Assembly (NCBI GenBank): GCA_021325355.1
Contig: JAJPHI010000019.1
Coordinates: 124,001-188,000, forward strand
Length of the DNA: 64,000 nucleotides
Direction: 5' to 3'
From: Pseudomonadota bacterium
GTDB taxonomy: Bacteria; Desulfobacterota; Binatia; Binatales; Binataceae
This document shows, one piece after another, positions 37,693 through 45,800 of this stretch. The position numbers and the translations under genes were made by a program. Within the stretch, counting starts at the first letter, position 1. Every line of letters starts with the position of its first letter. Under the pieces are notes generated by a model. It saw only the letters and a list, made by a program, of their open reading frames with translations, searched no databases and was not told the origin of the DNA.

Positions 37693-38921
37693 GGGAGTTC
37701 GGCGCAAACTTCCTTCTGATTATCGCCGGCGTGCTGATGGCCGCCATCGTCGCCGAGCTGGCGATTCGTGCATGCGGACTCGCCAAGCCTGCGTTTTACG
37801 CCTATGACGGTCGGCGGGGATGGGGCATGCGGCCGGGCGCCGCGGGATGGCAGCGCGACGAGGGCCGCGCCTGGGTGCGGATCAACCGCTGGGGCTATCG
37901 CGGCGCGGATTGGTCAACCACCAAGCCGCCGGATACGCTGCGGATCGCCGTGATCGGGGATTCCTTCACCGAAGCGCCGCAGGTGGCCGAAGATCAGACC
38001 TTCACCGCCGTGGCGGCGCGCACGCTGGAGGCGATAAGTCGTACCAAAGACGCCCATCCAATGCGCGTCGAGGGCTTGAACCTCGGCGTGGACGGCTATG
38101 GCACGGCGCAGGAGCTGCTGACCCTGCCGGACGTATGGAAGTTCGCGCCGGACGTGATCGTCCTTGCGTTTTTTCCGGGCAACGACTTTCGCAACAACTC
38201 GGTCGATCTCGAGGGCGACAAGTGCCGCCCTTTTTACGTCTATCGCGATGACAAGCTCGAACTCGGCGGACCGTTTGTCGCGGACCGACGGTTCAGGTTC
38301 TCTTGCTTCGCGCGGTTCGCTTCCGAGCACTCGCAACTTCTGAACGTGCTCGGCAGAGCGCGCAGCGTGATTCGGGCATACCTTCGCCGATGGGCAAACC
38401 CCGCGCGGCCGAAGCTATCACGGCGCGAAGCGCGGCGGCCGGCGCGACCGCGCGAGCCCGGAATCAATGATGCGATCTACGTACCGCCCTTCAATCCGGT
38501 ATGGCGCGCGGCCTGGCGCGTAACCGAGGCGGAGATCGAGATGGCCCATCAGGAGGCCGAGCGCCATCACACAGCTTTTCTGCTGATGGTCCTGAGCGTC
38601 GGGATTCAGGTCTCGCCCGACTCGGCGGAGCGTTCGGCTTTCCTGAAACAAATCGGTGCGACGGACCTCTTCTATCCAGACCAGCGCTTGCGGCAGTTCG
38701 GTGCGGCGCACGGTTTCGACGTCCTCGACCTGCCGCCGGCGATGCAGGCCTATGCCGTCGCCCATCGGGTGTATTTCCACGGCTTCGCCAACACGCACAT
38801 GGGCGTCGGCCATTGGAATCAGCAGGGCCACGAATTCGGTGGTCGGGCGCTCGCTGCCGAGATTGAGCGCCTGATCACGCGGTCGGGAAACGGTGCGCCG
38901 ACGCCGACTAGCGTCCCTTGA
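37671..38921 (+). CDS. membrane-anchored SGNH/GDSL hydrolase-like protein
   Basis: 416 residues. One membrane segment near the N-terminus (NFLLIIAGVLMAAIVAELAI) anchors a probable periplasmic domain. SGNH blocks are visible: IAVIGDSFTEA (Ser), GVDGYGT (Gly), FFPGNDF (Asn) and HWNQQGHE near the end (His). It could be an esterase or an O-acetyl-transfer protein similar to AlgX/DltD-type proteins. The start is GTG at 37671 or 37680, overlapping the preceding gene. The 3' end overlaps the convergent crotonase gene by 14 bases. Confidence 0.75.
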   Translation: MAVVLRLREFGANFLLIIAGVLMAAIVAELAIRACGLAKPAFYAYDGRRGWGMRPGAAGWQRDEGRAWVRINRWGYRGADWSTTKPPDTLRIAVIGDSFTEAPQVAEDQTFTAVAARTLEAISRTKDAHPMRVEGLNLGVDGYGTAQELLTLPDVWKFAPDVIVLAFFPGNDFRNNSVDLEGDKCRPFYVYRDDKLELGGPFVADRRFRFSCFARFASEHSQLLNVLGRARSVIRAYLRRWANPARPKLSRREARRPARPREPGINDAIYVPPFNPVWRAAWRVTEAEIEMAHQEAERHHTAFLLMVLSVGIQVSPDSAERSAFLKQIGATDLFYPDQRLRQFGAAHGFDVLDLPPAMQAYAVAHRVYFHGFANTHMGVGHWNQQGHEFGGRALAAEIERLITRSGNGAPTPTSVP

Positions 38922-39696
38922 ACTGCGGCTTCCGCCGCTCGCGCCAGGCCCGATGGCCCTCGGCCTTGTCCTCGGTCATTTCCAGCGCCATGAAACGATA
39001 AAGATCGCTCAGCGCCGTGTGTTCGAGCGAGCTGTCGAGGCCGCAGTTGAGCGACTCCTTGGCCATCCGCGCGGCGAGCGGCGGCAGTGCGGCAATGTGC
39101 TCGGCCACTGCATTTGCGCGGCTCGGCAGTTCGCCATGGGGAACGACCCACTGCGCAAGGCCGGTCCTGAAGGCTTCGTCGGCCTGCAGCGGAAAGCCGA
39201 GCGCCATCCGCATCGCCATCCCTTTGCCGATCCAGCGTGCGGCCCGCAGCGTCCCCGCCTGTGCGGGCAGGATACCGAGCGCGACCTGCGGCAGCCGCCA
39301 TTCGGCGCGCTCGGAGGCGACGATCAGATCGCAGCAAAACGTAACGATACAGCCGATTCCGATCGCATAGCCGTTGACCGCGGCGACGATCGGCTTGGCA
39401 AAATCCTGCAGCATCATGATCGGGCTCGAGCGGCGGCGCTGCGGTACGCTCTCGAGAAACGCCGCGGCCGAGCTCTCGGTATGCGTCCGCGGGTTCTTGA
39501 GATCGGCACCCGCGCTGAAGGCTTTACCGGCTTCGTCGCCGGTAAGGATGAGACAGCGAATGTCGCGATCGTCTTCGATTTCGGGCAGGCGCTCCTGGAG
39601 ACCGCGCGTGAATTCGTCGCACCAGGCGTTGCGCGCTTCCGGTCGGCTGAAGGTCAGGATGGCGATATGGTCGCGCTTCTCATAGAGGAGTGGCAT
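38908..39696 (-). CDS. crotonase-superfamily protein lacking both hydratase glutamates
   Basis: 262 residues with the crotonase fold: FSAGADLK, AAVNGYAIGIGCIVTFCCDL, and the C-terminal RAWRERRKPQF. Aligned by eye with rat mitochondrial enoyl-CoA hydratase, the two catalytic glutamates are replaced. Glu144 (in QPEI) becomes Gln in LPQV, and Glu164 (in AMEM) becomes Arg in AMRM. It should therefore not be a standard hydratase; another crotonase reaction (isomerase, hydrolase, decarboxylase) or a binding role is more likely. It is followed by the ADC-like and luciferase-like genes on the same strand. Confidence 0.85.
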   Translation of the reverse strand: MPLLYEKRDHIAILTFSRPEARNAWCDEFTRGLQERLPEIEDDRDIRCLILTGDEAGKAFSAGADLKNPRTHTESSAAAFLESVPQRRRSSPIMMLQDFAKPIVAAVNGYAIGIGCIVTFCCDLIVASERAEWRLPQVALGILPAQAGTLRAARWIGKGMAMRMALGFPLQADEAFRTGLAQWVVPHGELPSRANAVAEHIAALPPLAARMAKESLNCGLDSSLEHTALSDLYRFMALEMTEDKAEGHRAWRERRKPQFKGR

Positions 39697-39791
39697 GTCG
39701 TTTTCCCCATAAAGCGACAGGGCGGCGGGTTCTTTATCCCACCGCCCTGCCCTTCAACTAAGCTCCGTTGCGCGATCCCGCCGCCAGCCGC

Positions 39792-40550
39792 CTAGGCAGC
39801 CACGGCTGTCGTCCCTTTGAAGGCATCGACCGTGGGATCGCATACGTAACGAATTTTCGTCAACGTCACATCGCAAGTGGCGAAGGTCGCCGAGATCGGA
39901 TAGTCGGCGCGCAGAAGCTTGCCGGCGCCCCAGGCCTCCGAGTCGAGCGCAACAATATGCGCCTTGCCCCGCTCGACCTTGTGAAAGGTCCATGTCGGAT
40001 CGAGCTGGACGACGACCAGTTTGCCGTCTTCGCGGTTGCGCGCAAGATGCATGCTCGAGTTGTACTGGATATCCGAGCCGGCGATTGCCTCGCGGTCGAT
40101 CATTTCCATCTCGAGGGCATTCTTGCCGTCGCTCGTGGTCACCCGCGCCACCACGCGATCGTGGAAGCCGCGCAAGTAGACCTTGCCGACGACCGTCGGA
40201 TATCCCCATCGCGCCGCGAGTTCGCTCGCCGCCTTGTCGTTATCAACATACGCTCGCAGCACGAAACCCCGCGGACGCACGCCGGCACGGCTACCGATTC
40301 TCACCTCGGCGATCGAGAACGGCCCCACCGGACTCTCCGGATAGTGGGTTACGTGAAAGACCGCCCAGGCCGGGATTGACGGATGGAGCGTCACCGGCAC
40401 GAGATCGCTGATGGTGTCGTTGTCGATCTCATAGTGGAGGTTGAGGATCTGGGCTTTCGGCAGCGTCCAGGCGTCGGTCTTGAAGCCGTTGATCTCGCGG
40501 GCGACGCGGGCCGCGTACGCCTCAACGTCCATACGTCCCGAGAGCGGCAT
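39792..40550 (-). CDS. acetoacetate decarboxylase-like protein
   Basis: 252 residues of the acetoacetate decarboxylase superfamily. The N-terminal half (ILNLHYEIDNDTISDLVPVTLHPS, then VLRAYVDNDKAASELAARWGYP) follows the family layout. The Schiff-base lysine pair of the clostridial enzyme (YPKK) is absent: the aligned residues read YPTV. Decarboxylation by the usual mechanism is therefore unlikely. The start overlaps the stop of the luciferase-like gene, so the two are coupled and probably work together. GGAGG lies 9 bases before the ATG. Confidence 0.7.
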   Translation of the reverse strand: MPLSGRMDVEAYAARVAREINGFKTDAWTLPKAQILNLHYEIDNDTISDLVPVTLHPSIPAWAVFHVTHYPESPVGPFSIAEVRIGSRAGVRPRGFVLRAYVDNDKAASELAARWGYPTVVGKVYLRGFHDRVVARVTTSDGKNALEMEMIDREAIAGSDIQYNSSMHLARNREDGKLVVVQLDPTWTFHKVERGKAHIVALDSEAWGAGKLLRADYPISATFATCDVTLTKIRYVCDPTVDAFKGTTAVAA

Positions 40551-41662
40551 CAGCGACCACCTCCGGCGGCGGCGGCTTGCACCCCGCCCTCCTTGAAGTG
40601 CGGCATCACGTACTTGGCGAACACGCGGAGGCTGTTGAGCACCTGTTCCTGCGGCACGGTTTCGAGCGCATTCAGGAGGAAGTTGACGCGATCCACGCCG
40701 CACTCCTCCCACTTCTTGCACGCGCGCAGGACGCGCTCGGGATCCCCGATCGCGATTCCCTCGGGCACGCCCGCCTCATCGCCCGGATTGGAAGCCTGTT
40801 CGCGCAGCGCCGGGAGCAATCCGGCTGACGGATACGATTTCGTCGGGTACAGCTCACGCGCCGCCGACAGTTGCGCGGCCAGGAAGTTGAAGGTACCGAG
40901 CAGCCGCCGACCGACCTTGTTGCCGATCTCGGTGTCTTCGTGCGTAAACAGGAAGTTGACGGTCGAAACCTTGTCGTTGACGAACTCGCCGACCGGCTCA
41001 CAGTTCTTGATTATCTTGTGATAGACCTTGACCTTCTCTTCCTGCTCCTTGAAGGTGCCGAAGGTGATGCCCAACGCACCGATACCGCGTTCAGCGGCGT
41101 CAATCTCGGTGCCGGGACTCGTCACCGCCACCCACATCGGCGGATGCGGCTTCTGATAGGGCTTGGGAATAATCGCCCGCACCGGCATCGACCACGACCG
41201 TCCCTGATAGCCGAACCGCTCCTGCGTCCACATCTTGGGCAGACAGCGGACGAATTCGTCCCAGGTCTTTTTGGTCTCGTCGGGATTGGCGCGGAATCCG
41301 CCGAGCTCATTCCAAGTGGCCGACCGACCGGTGCCGACCTCGAGCCGTCCGCCCGAGATGATGTCCATCGTGGCGGTGCGCTCGGCGATCTTAATCGGAT
41401 GGTTGAACTCGGGCACGCAGATCACGATCCCGTGACCGACGCGCATCTTCTTGGTCTTCATCGCGCAGGCCGTCAAAAAAATCTCGGGCGCCGAGCAATG
41501 CGAGTACTCTTCGAGGAAATGATGCTCGACACACCAGACCGAGTCGAAGCCCAGTTCATCGGCTAGTTGCACCTGCTCGAGGCAGTTGTCGAAGACCTGC
41601 TTCTCCCGCTCGGCGCTCCATGGCCGGGGCACGGAAATTTCATAGAAGATTCCGAATTTCAT
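40550..41662 (-). CDS. luciferase-like flavin-dependent monooxygenase
   Basis: 370 residues of the bacterial luciferase/F420 superfamily, a TIM barrel using reduced flavin (FMNH2 or F420). Landmarks are MKFGIFYEISVPRPW, ADELGFDSVWCVEHHF, ERTATMDIISGGRLEVGTGR and PPMWVAVTSPGTEIDAAERG. The substrate is unknown. It is followed by the ADC-like gene with overlapping start. A flavin reductase gene at 47497 could supply reduced flavin. The MFS gene upstream on the same strand may import the substrate. Confidence 0.88.
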   Translation of the reverse strand: MKFGIFYEISVPRPWSAEREKQVFDNCLEQVQLADELGFDSVWCVEHHFLEEYSHCSAPEIFLTACAMKTKKMRVGHGIVICVPEFNHPIKIAERTATMDIISGGRLEVGTGRSATWNELGGFRANPDETKKTWDEFVRCLPKMWTQERFGYQGRSWSMPVRAIIPKPYQKPHPPMWVAVTSPGTEIDAAERGIGALGITFGTFKEQEEKVKVYHKIIKNCEPVGEFVNDKVSTVNFLFTHEDTEIGNKVGRRLLGTFNFLAAQLSAARELYPTKSYPSAGLLPALREQASNPGDEAGVPEGIAIGDPERVLRACKKWEECGVDRVNFLLNALETVPQEQVLNSLRVFAKYVMPHFKEGGVQAAAAGGGR

Positions 41663-41813
41663 CTAGTGGCCCTCCACTTATATTTCCCCGTCTAACACAG
41701 AATCGCTAAATCGTACATAGCACCTCGGGGAGCAGCGCCGTCCCTGCGGGAAACCGTCAAGGTTGCGCCTGGACGGCACGCGGCCCCGCGTGGTGATCCG
41801 GACGATCTCCGCC

Positions 41814-43052
41814 TTACTCCGCTTCGTGGAGCGCGCGGCCATGACGTTCACTGCCGAGGGCGACCACGACGGCGTCGGCCAGCAGTACCGTGGTCGCCAC
41901 GATCGCCAGCGCCGTGCTATAGCCGAGGCGTTCCGCGATCAGCGCTTCCACCCAGGCGGCCGGCGATGCGAGCAGCACGCCCAGTTGATAGGCCATCCCG
42001 GAAAAGAGGCCGCGCGCCTCGACGGGCGACATCTCGGCCAGATGCGCCGGAATCACCCCGAAGACGCCCTGCACCATGAACTGCATCAGGAAGGCGCCGA
42101 CCGTCAGCCAAACGAGAGAATGCGACCGACACCACATCGGAACAATGGCGACCGCGCTTAACGCCGCGAGGATCATCGCGCGGCGGCGGCCAAGGTGATC
42201 CGATAGCCAGCCGACGCAAAGACCGCCCAGCAGCGCGCCGAGGTTGTAGATGATCGCGATCGTGGCGACCGTCCGGGCGTCGAGCCCGCGGCTCTTCTGC
42301 AAAAACGTCGGATACAGGTCCTGCGTGCCGTGCGAGATAAGGCTCATCACGGTCATCATCGCGACCAGGTACAGGAAGCGGCCAAAGTTACGGCGGATGG
42401 CGTTCCCGATAACTCCGGGCTCGGGGCGGGCGCGCTCCCACGCCTTCGATTCGGGCACCTTGTTGCGGATATAAAGCGTGAGCAGCGCGGGCGCTCCGCC
42501 GAGAAAAAACAGCGCTCGCCAGCCCAATCGCGGAAAGATGAAAAAGTACGCTGCAGCCGCGAGCAGGTAGCCGACCGCGTAGCCTTCCTGAAGGATTCCC
42601 GAGAGCAGTCCGCGAAAACGCGGCGGAACGGCTTCCATCGCGATGGAAGCGCCGACACCCCATTCGCCGCCCATCCCGATGCCGTAGAGCGCGCGGAAAA
42701 ACAGGAACCATCGGTAGGTCGGCGCCAGTCCGCTCAGCACCTCGACGATGGAATAAAACACGATATCGATCATCAGCGGCAAACGCCGGCCAAAGCGATC
42801 GGCCAGCCAGCCGAAGGCGAACGCGCCGATCGGACGGAGTGCAAGGGTCGCCGTAAGCGTGAATGCCAAATCGGCGACCGAGCGATGGAACTCGCGCGCG
42901 ACCGCCGGCAGCACGAAAACCAGCACGAAGAAGTCGAAGGCGTCGAGCGTCCATCCGAGGAAGCTCGCCAGCAGGGTATGCGTCGCCTCGAGCCGCGTGA
43001 CCACAGTCGTGCGTGCGGAACCGGGTTGTTGTGGGGCGACCGCGGTCGTCAT
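41814..43052 (-). CDS. MFS transporter, metabolite:H+ symporter type
   Basis: 412 residues, twelve probable membrane helices. The loop motif WLADRFGRRLPLM between helices 2 and 3 and its repeat WLSDHLGRRRAMI are classical MFS signatures. GWTLDAFDFFVLVFVLP at helix 1 is typical of the carboxylate (lactate, sialate, shikimate, benzoate) proton symporters. The likely cargo is an organic acid. It is divergent from the tandem SDR genes and lies upstream of the luciferase-like gene on the same strand (150-base gap). Confidence 0.87.
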   Translation of the reverse strand: MTTAVAPQQPGSARTTVVTRLEATHTLLASFLGWTLDAFDFFVLVFVLPAVAREFHRSVADLAFTLTATLALRPIGAFAFGWLADRFGRRLPLMIDIVFYSIVEVLSGLAPTYRWFLFFRALYGIGMGGEWGVGASIAMEAVPPRFRGLLSGILQEGYAVGYLLAAAAYFFIFPRLGWRALFFLGGAPALLTLYIRNKVPESKAWERARPEPGVIGNAIRRNFGRFLYLVAMMTVMSLISHGTQDLYPTFLQKSRGLDARTVATIAIIYNLGALLGGLCVGWLSDHLGRRRAMILAALSAVAIVPMWCRSHSLVWLTVGAFLMQFMVQGVFGVIPAHLAEMSPVEARGLFSGMAYQLGVLLASPAAWVEALIAERLGYSTALAIVATTVLLADAVVVALGSERHGRALHEAE

Positions 43053-43202
43053 GAGGGAAGTTTCGTACCCGAACCGCTGTGTCCGCGCTAGCGGATCGGA
43101 TCGCGCGAGCCCGTCGAGCCCTGGCCCTCAGCGCCGGCGGTCGGCGCCAGATTCTCTGGATCGCCGGCACAAGTGTTATAAAAAGCGCGGGGAGGACCAA
43201 CG

Positions 43203-43955
43203 ATGGATCGATTGAGGGGCAAGGTCGCTTTAATCTCCGGCGGCGCCCGCGGTCAGGGAGCAGCCGAGGCAAAACTCTTTGCCAGCGAGGGTGCCAGGGT
43301 GGTGATCGGCGATGTGCGCGACGATCTCTGCGGCGAAACCGCGAATCTGATCAATGGCGCGATCGGCAGTGCGGTCGTGCGCGCCGTCCATCTCGACGTG
43401 ACCCGCGCGGCCGACTGGCGCGCCGCCGTCGATACCTGCGTCCGCGACTTCGGCGGACTCGATATCCTGGTCAACAACGCTGGCATCTTCAACATGTCCG
43501 GGCTCGAGGATACCAGCGAGGAGCTCTGGGACTCGATCGTCAACATCAATCAGAAAGGCGTCTGGCTCGGAATGAAGGAATGCGTGACCGCGATGCGCCG
43601 GCGCGGCGGCGGCTCGATTATCAACATTTCATCGGTCGCGGGCCTGACCGGCTCGACCGGTTCGACCGCCTATCATGGCACCAAGGGCGCCGTGCGGCTC
43701 CTGACCAAAGCCGCCGCAGTACAATATGGGCCGGAGAAAATCCGCGTCAATTCCGTCCATCCGGGAATCATCAATACGCAGATGGTCGATATCATTCCCG
43801 AGGCGATGCGGTCGCAGTTTCAGAATCTGGTGCCGCTGCGGCGCGAGGGCACGGCCGAAGACGTCGCGAAGCTGGTGCTGTTCCTCGCCAGCGACGATTC
43901 ATCGTATTGTACCGGCGCCGAATTCGTCATCGATGGCGGTCTGACGGCGATCTGA
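43203..43955 (+). CDS. short-chain dehydrogenase/reductase, tandem copy 1
   Basis: 250-residue classical SDR. The glycine motif is SGGARGQG, and the NAD preference is suggested by Asp in VVIGDVRDD. It has NNAG, then the catalytic Ser in NISSVAG with YHGTK as Tyr-x3-Lys. It resembles the 3-alpha/20-beta-hydroxysteroid dehydrogenase and cyclic-alcohol dehydrogenase group. GGGGAGGA lies 7 bases before the ATG, with TATAAA (43177-43182) just upstream as a possible -10. It is followed 18 bases later by a close paralogue. Confidence 0.9.
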   Translation: MDRLRGKVALISGGARGQGAAEAKLFASEGARVVIGDVRDDLCGETANLINGAIGSAVVRAVHLDVTRAADWRAAVDTCVRDFGGLDILVNNAGIFNMSGLEDTSEELWDSIVNINQKGVWLGMKECVTAMRRRGGGSIINISSVAGLTGSTGSTAYHGTKGAVRLLTKAAAVQYGPEKIRVNSVHPGIINTQMVDIIPEAMRSQFQNLVPLRREGTAEDVAKLVLFLASDDSSYCTGAEFVIDGGLTAI

Positions 43956-43973
43956 GGAAAGGAAGCTAGCCAG

Positions 43974-44729
43974 ATGGATCGACTTAAGGGCAAAGTGGCT
44001 TTGATTTCGGGCGGGGCGCGCGGCCAGGGTGCGGCCGAAGCGCGGCTGTTCACGGACGAGGGCGCCCGGGTGGTAATCGGCGACATTCGCGATGACCTGA
44101 CGCGGCAGACTGCCGAAGAGATCAATCGCCGGCATCCCAATGCCGCGCGCGCAATTCATCTGGACGTCACCCGCGCGGCGGACTGGCGGGCGGCGGTCGA
44201 TAGCTGCGTAAAAGAGTTCGGCGGCCTCGATATCCTGGTCAACAACGCGGGTATTGCCAACATGAAGGGTCTCGAGCAGACCTCCGAAGAAGAATGGGAT
44301 GCCGTCGTCAACGTCAATCAGAAGGGCGTGTGGCTCGGGATGAAGGCGGCGGTGCCCGCGATGCGCAATCGGGGCGGCGGCTCGATCATCAATATTTCGT
44401 CGGTGTTCGGGATTATCGGATCAACCGGTTCGACCGCCTACCACGGCACCAAAGGCGCCGTCCGCCTGCTGACCAAGGCGGCGGCCGTCCAATACGGACC
44501 GGACAAGATCCGCGTCAACTCGATCCATCCCGGCGTTATCCTGACGCCGATGGTGTCCGAGGCGATCACCAGCCAGGAACAGCTTGACGCTCTGCTCAAA
44601 ATGACGCCGCTCGGTCGCGGCGCGCAACCGGAGGAGGTCGCCTGGTGCGCGGTCTTCCTGGCCAGCGACGAGGCGTCGTTTGTCACCGGCTCCGAGCTGG
44701 TGGTCGACGGCGGCTGGACCGCGCAGTAG
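43974..44729 (+). CDS. short-chain dehydrogenase/reductase, tandem copy 2
   Basis: 251-residue classical SDR, clearly a duplicate of the preceding gene: it shares GKVALISGGARGQGAAEA, LDVTRAADWRAAVD, NQKGVWLGMK and AYHGTKGAVRLLTKAAAVQY. The copies differ mostly in the substrate-loop region after the Tyr-Lys pair (VHPGIINTQMVDIIPEAM against IHPGVILTPMVSEAITSQ), so substrate or stereo-preference may have diverged. Same NAD-type Asp (VVIGDIRDD) and same catalytic residues. It is convergent with the OsmC gene. Confidence 0.9.
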   Translation: MDRLKGKVALISGGARGQGAAEARLFTDEGARVVIGDIRDDLTRQTAEEINRRHPNAARAIHLDVTRAADWRAAVDSCVKEFGGLDILVNNAGIANMKGLEQTSEEEWDAVVNVNQKGVWLGMKAAVPAMRNRGGGSIINISSVFGIIGSTGSTAYHGTKGAVRLLTKAAAVQYGPDKIRVNSIHPGVILTPMVSEAITSQEQLDALLKMTPLGRGAQPEEVAWCAVFLASDEASFVTGSELVVDGGWTAQ

Positions 44730-44735
44730 CCGTCT

Positions 44736-45167
44736 TCACGCAGTAACCAGCTCCGGTTCGAGGGTGATCGGCGTCCTGAGCGAGTTCGCGACGAGGCATC
44801 CGCGCTCGCTCTTCTCCAGGATGCGGAGGGCGCGCGCCCGATCGGTTGCCGGCGGCAGGCTGAGGCGCGGTCGCAGCACGATCGCGGTGAAGCGGGTGGT
44901 CCCGTCCTGACGGTCGACCACGCCCTCAGCGCGCACCTCGAGAGCCGTGTAGTTGAGCTTCGAGGCCCGGGCGATCGCGTGAAAGGTCAGCACGAAACAG
45001 CCTTCGACCGCGGCGAGCAAGAGGTCGCCGGGACTCAACGCGCCTCCGGGACCGTCGAAGTCCGCCGGCGTCGTTAGGCGCAGTTCGCCCATCTCCGGCA
45101 CCTGCACGGTGGCATAGGCGTCGCCGTTGTTGGTTACAGAGCTCGAGTAATTGTGCGGTAACTTCAT
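44736..45167 (-). CDS. OsmC-family protein
   Basis: 143 residues of the OsmC/Ohr fold, thiol peroxidases acting on organic hydroperoxides. The two redox cysteines are in VEGCFVLTF and ERGCLVANSL. GGALSPGDLLLAAVEGC is the usual lead to the first. Whether it acts on peroxides or another thiol reaction is open, since the OsmC family is broad. Its start overlaps the stop of tag by four bases, so a shared stress or repair operon is likely. Confidence 0.87.
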   Translation of the reverse strand: MKLPHNYSSSVTNNGDAYATVQVPEMGELRLTTPADFDGPGGALSPGDLLLAAVEGCFVLTFHAIARASKLNYTALEVRAEGVVDRQDGTTRFTAIVLRPRLSLPPATDRARALRILEKSERGCLVANSLRTPITLEPELVTA

Positions 45168-45727
45168 GATTGCGCCTCAGGATGCGAATCGGCCGAGGCT
45201 CTCATCCACGGTGGTCGGAGCGCGGCGATTTGGTCATAGATCGGGCAGCTCTCGCGATGTGCTCCCGGCAGATAGCCGGTGCTGATGAGAAATTCGCCGG
45301 TGATTTCGCCGCCGGTGAAGGCGAAGGTCCGTTTGAAGAGCTTGATCCATTCCGGCTTGGTCAAGGGATGATGCCGGTCGAGCCACTGCGCGAACGAGCC
45401 GTGACTCGCGCGTATCTCCTGCAATTTTTTGGCGTTGGTGATGGCCGCTTCGATCTTGAGGCGGTTGCGAATGATCCCCGCGTCGGCGAGCAGCCGTTTG
45501 CGCTCGCGGAGGCCATACCGCGCAACCCGGTCAACCGTGAAGTTATCGTATGCGGCGCGGAAATTCTCGCGCTTGGTGAGAATCGTGAGCCATGACAGGC
45601 CGGCCTGATTGATTTCGAGCACGAGCCGTTCAAACAGTGCGGATTCGTCGCTTACCGGAAAACCGTATTCACGCTCGTGGTAGGGACCGTGAAATGGATG
45701 CCCGGGCGCGATTGCGCAATAGCTCAT
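45164..45727 (-). CDS. tag: DNA-3-methyladenine glycosylase I
   Basis: Removes 3-methyladenine from alkylated DNA; 187 residues. Cys4, His17, His157 and Cys161 match the zinc ligands of E. coli Tag, and Glu38 stands at the catalytic position (LVLEINQAGLSWLTIL). The length fits the family. It is the first gene of a two-gene unit with osmC and is divergent from a CoA-transferase gene. Confidence 0.94.
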   Translation of the reverse strand: MSYCAIAPGHPFHGPYHEREYGFPVSDESALFERLVLEINQAGLSWLTILTKRENFRAAYDNFTVDRVARYGLRERKRLLADAGIIRNRLKIEAAITNAKKLQEIRASHGSFAQWLDRHHPLTKPEWIKLFKRTFAFTGGEITGEFLISTGYLPGAHRESCPIYDQIAALRPPWMRASADSHPEAQS

Positions 45728-45800
45728 GGTAGTTTTGAATTCTACTCTTTAACGGTCTGCGTCTGAACTAGTGACGTAGTCGCGCGATTCGGAGAACCAA

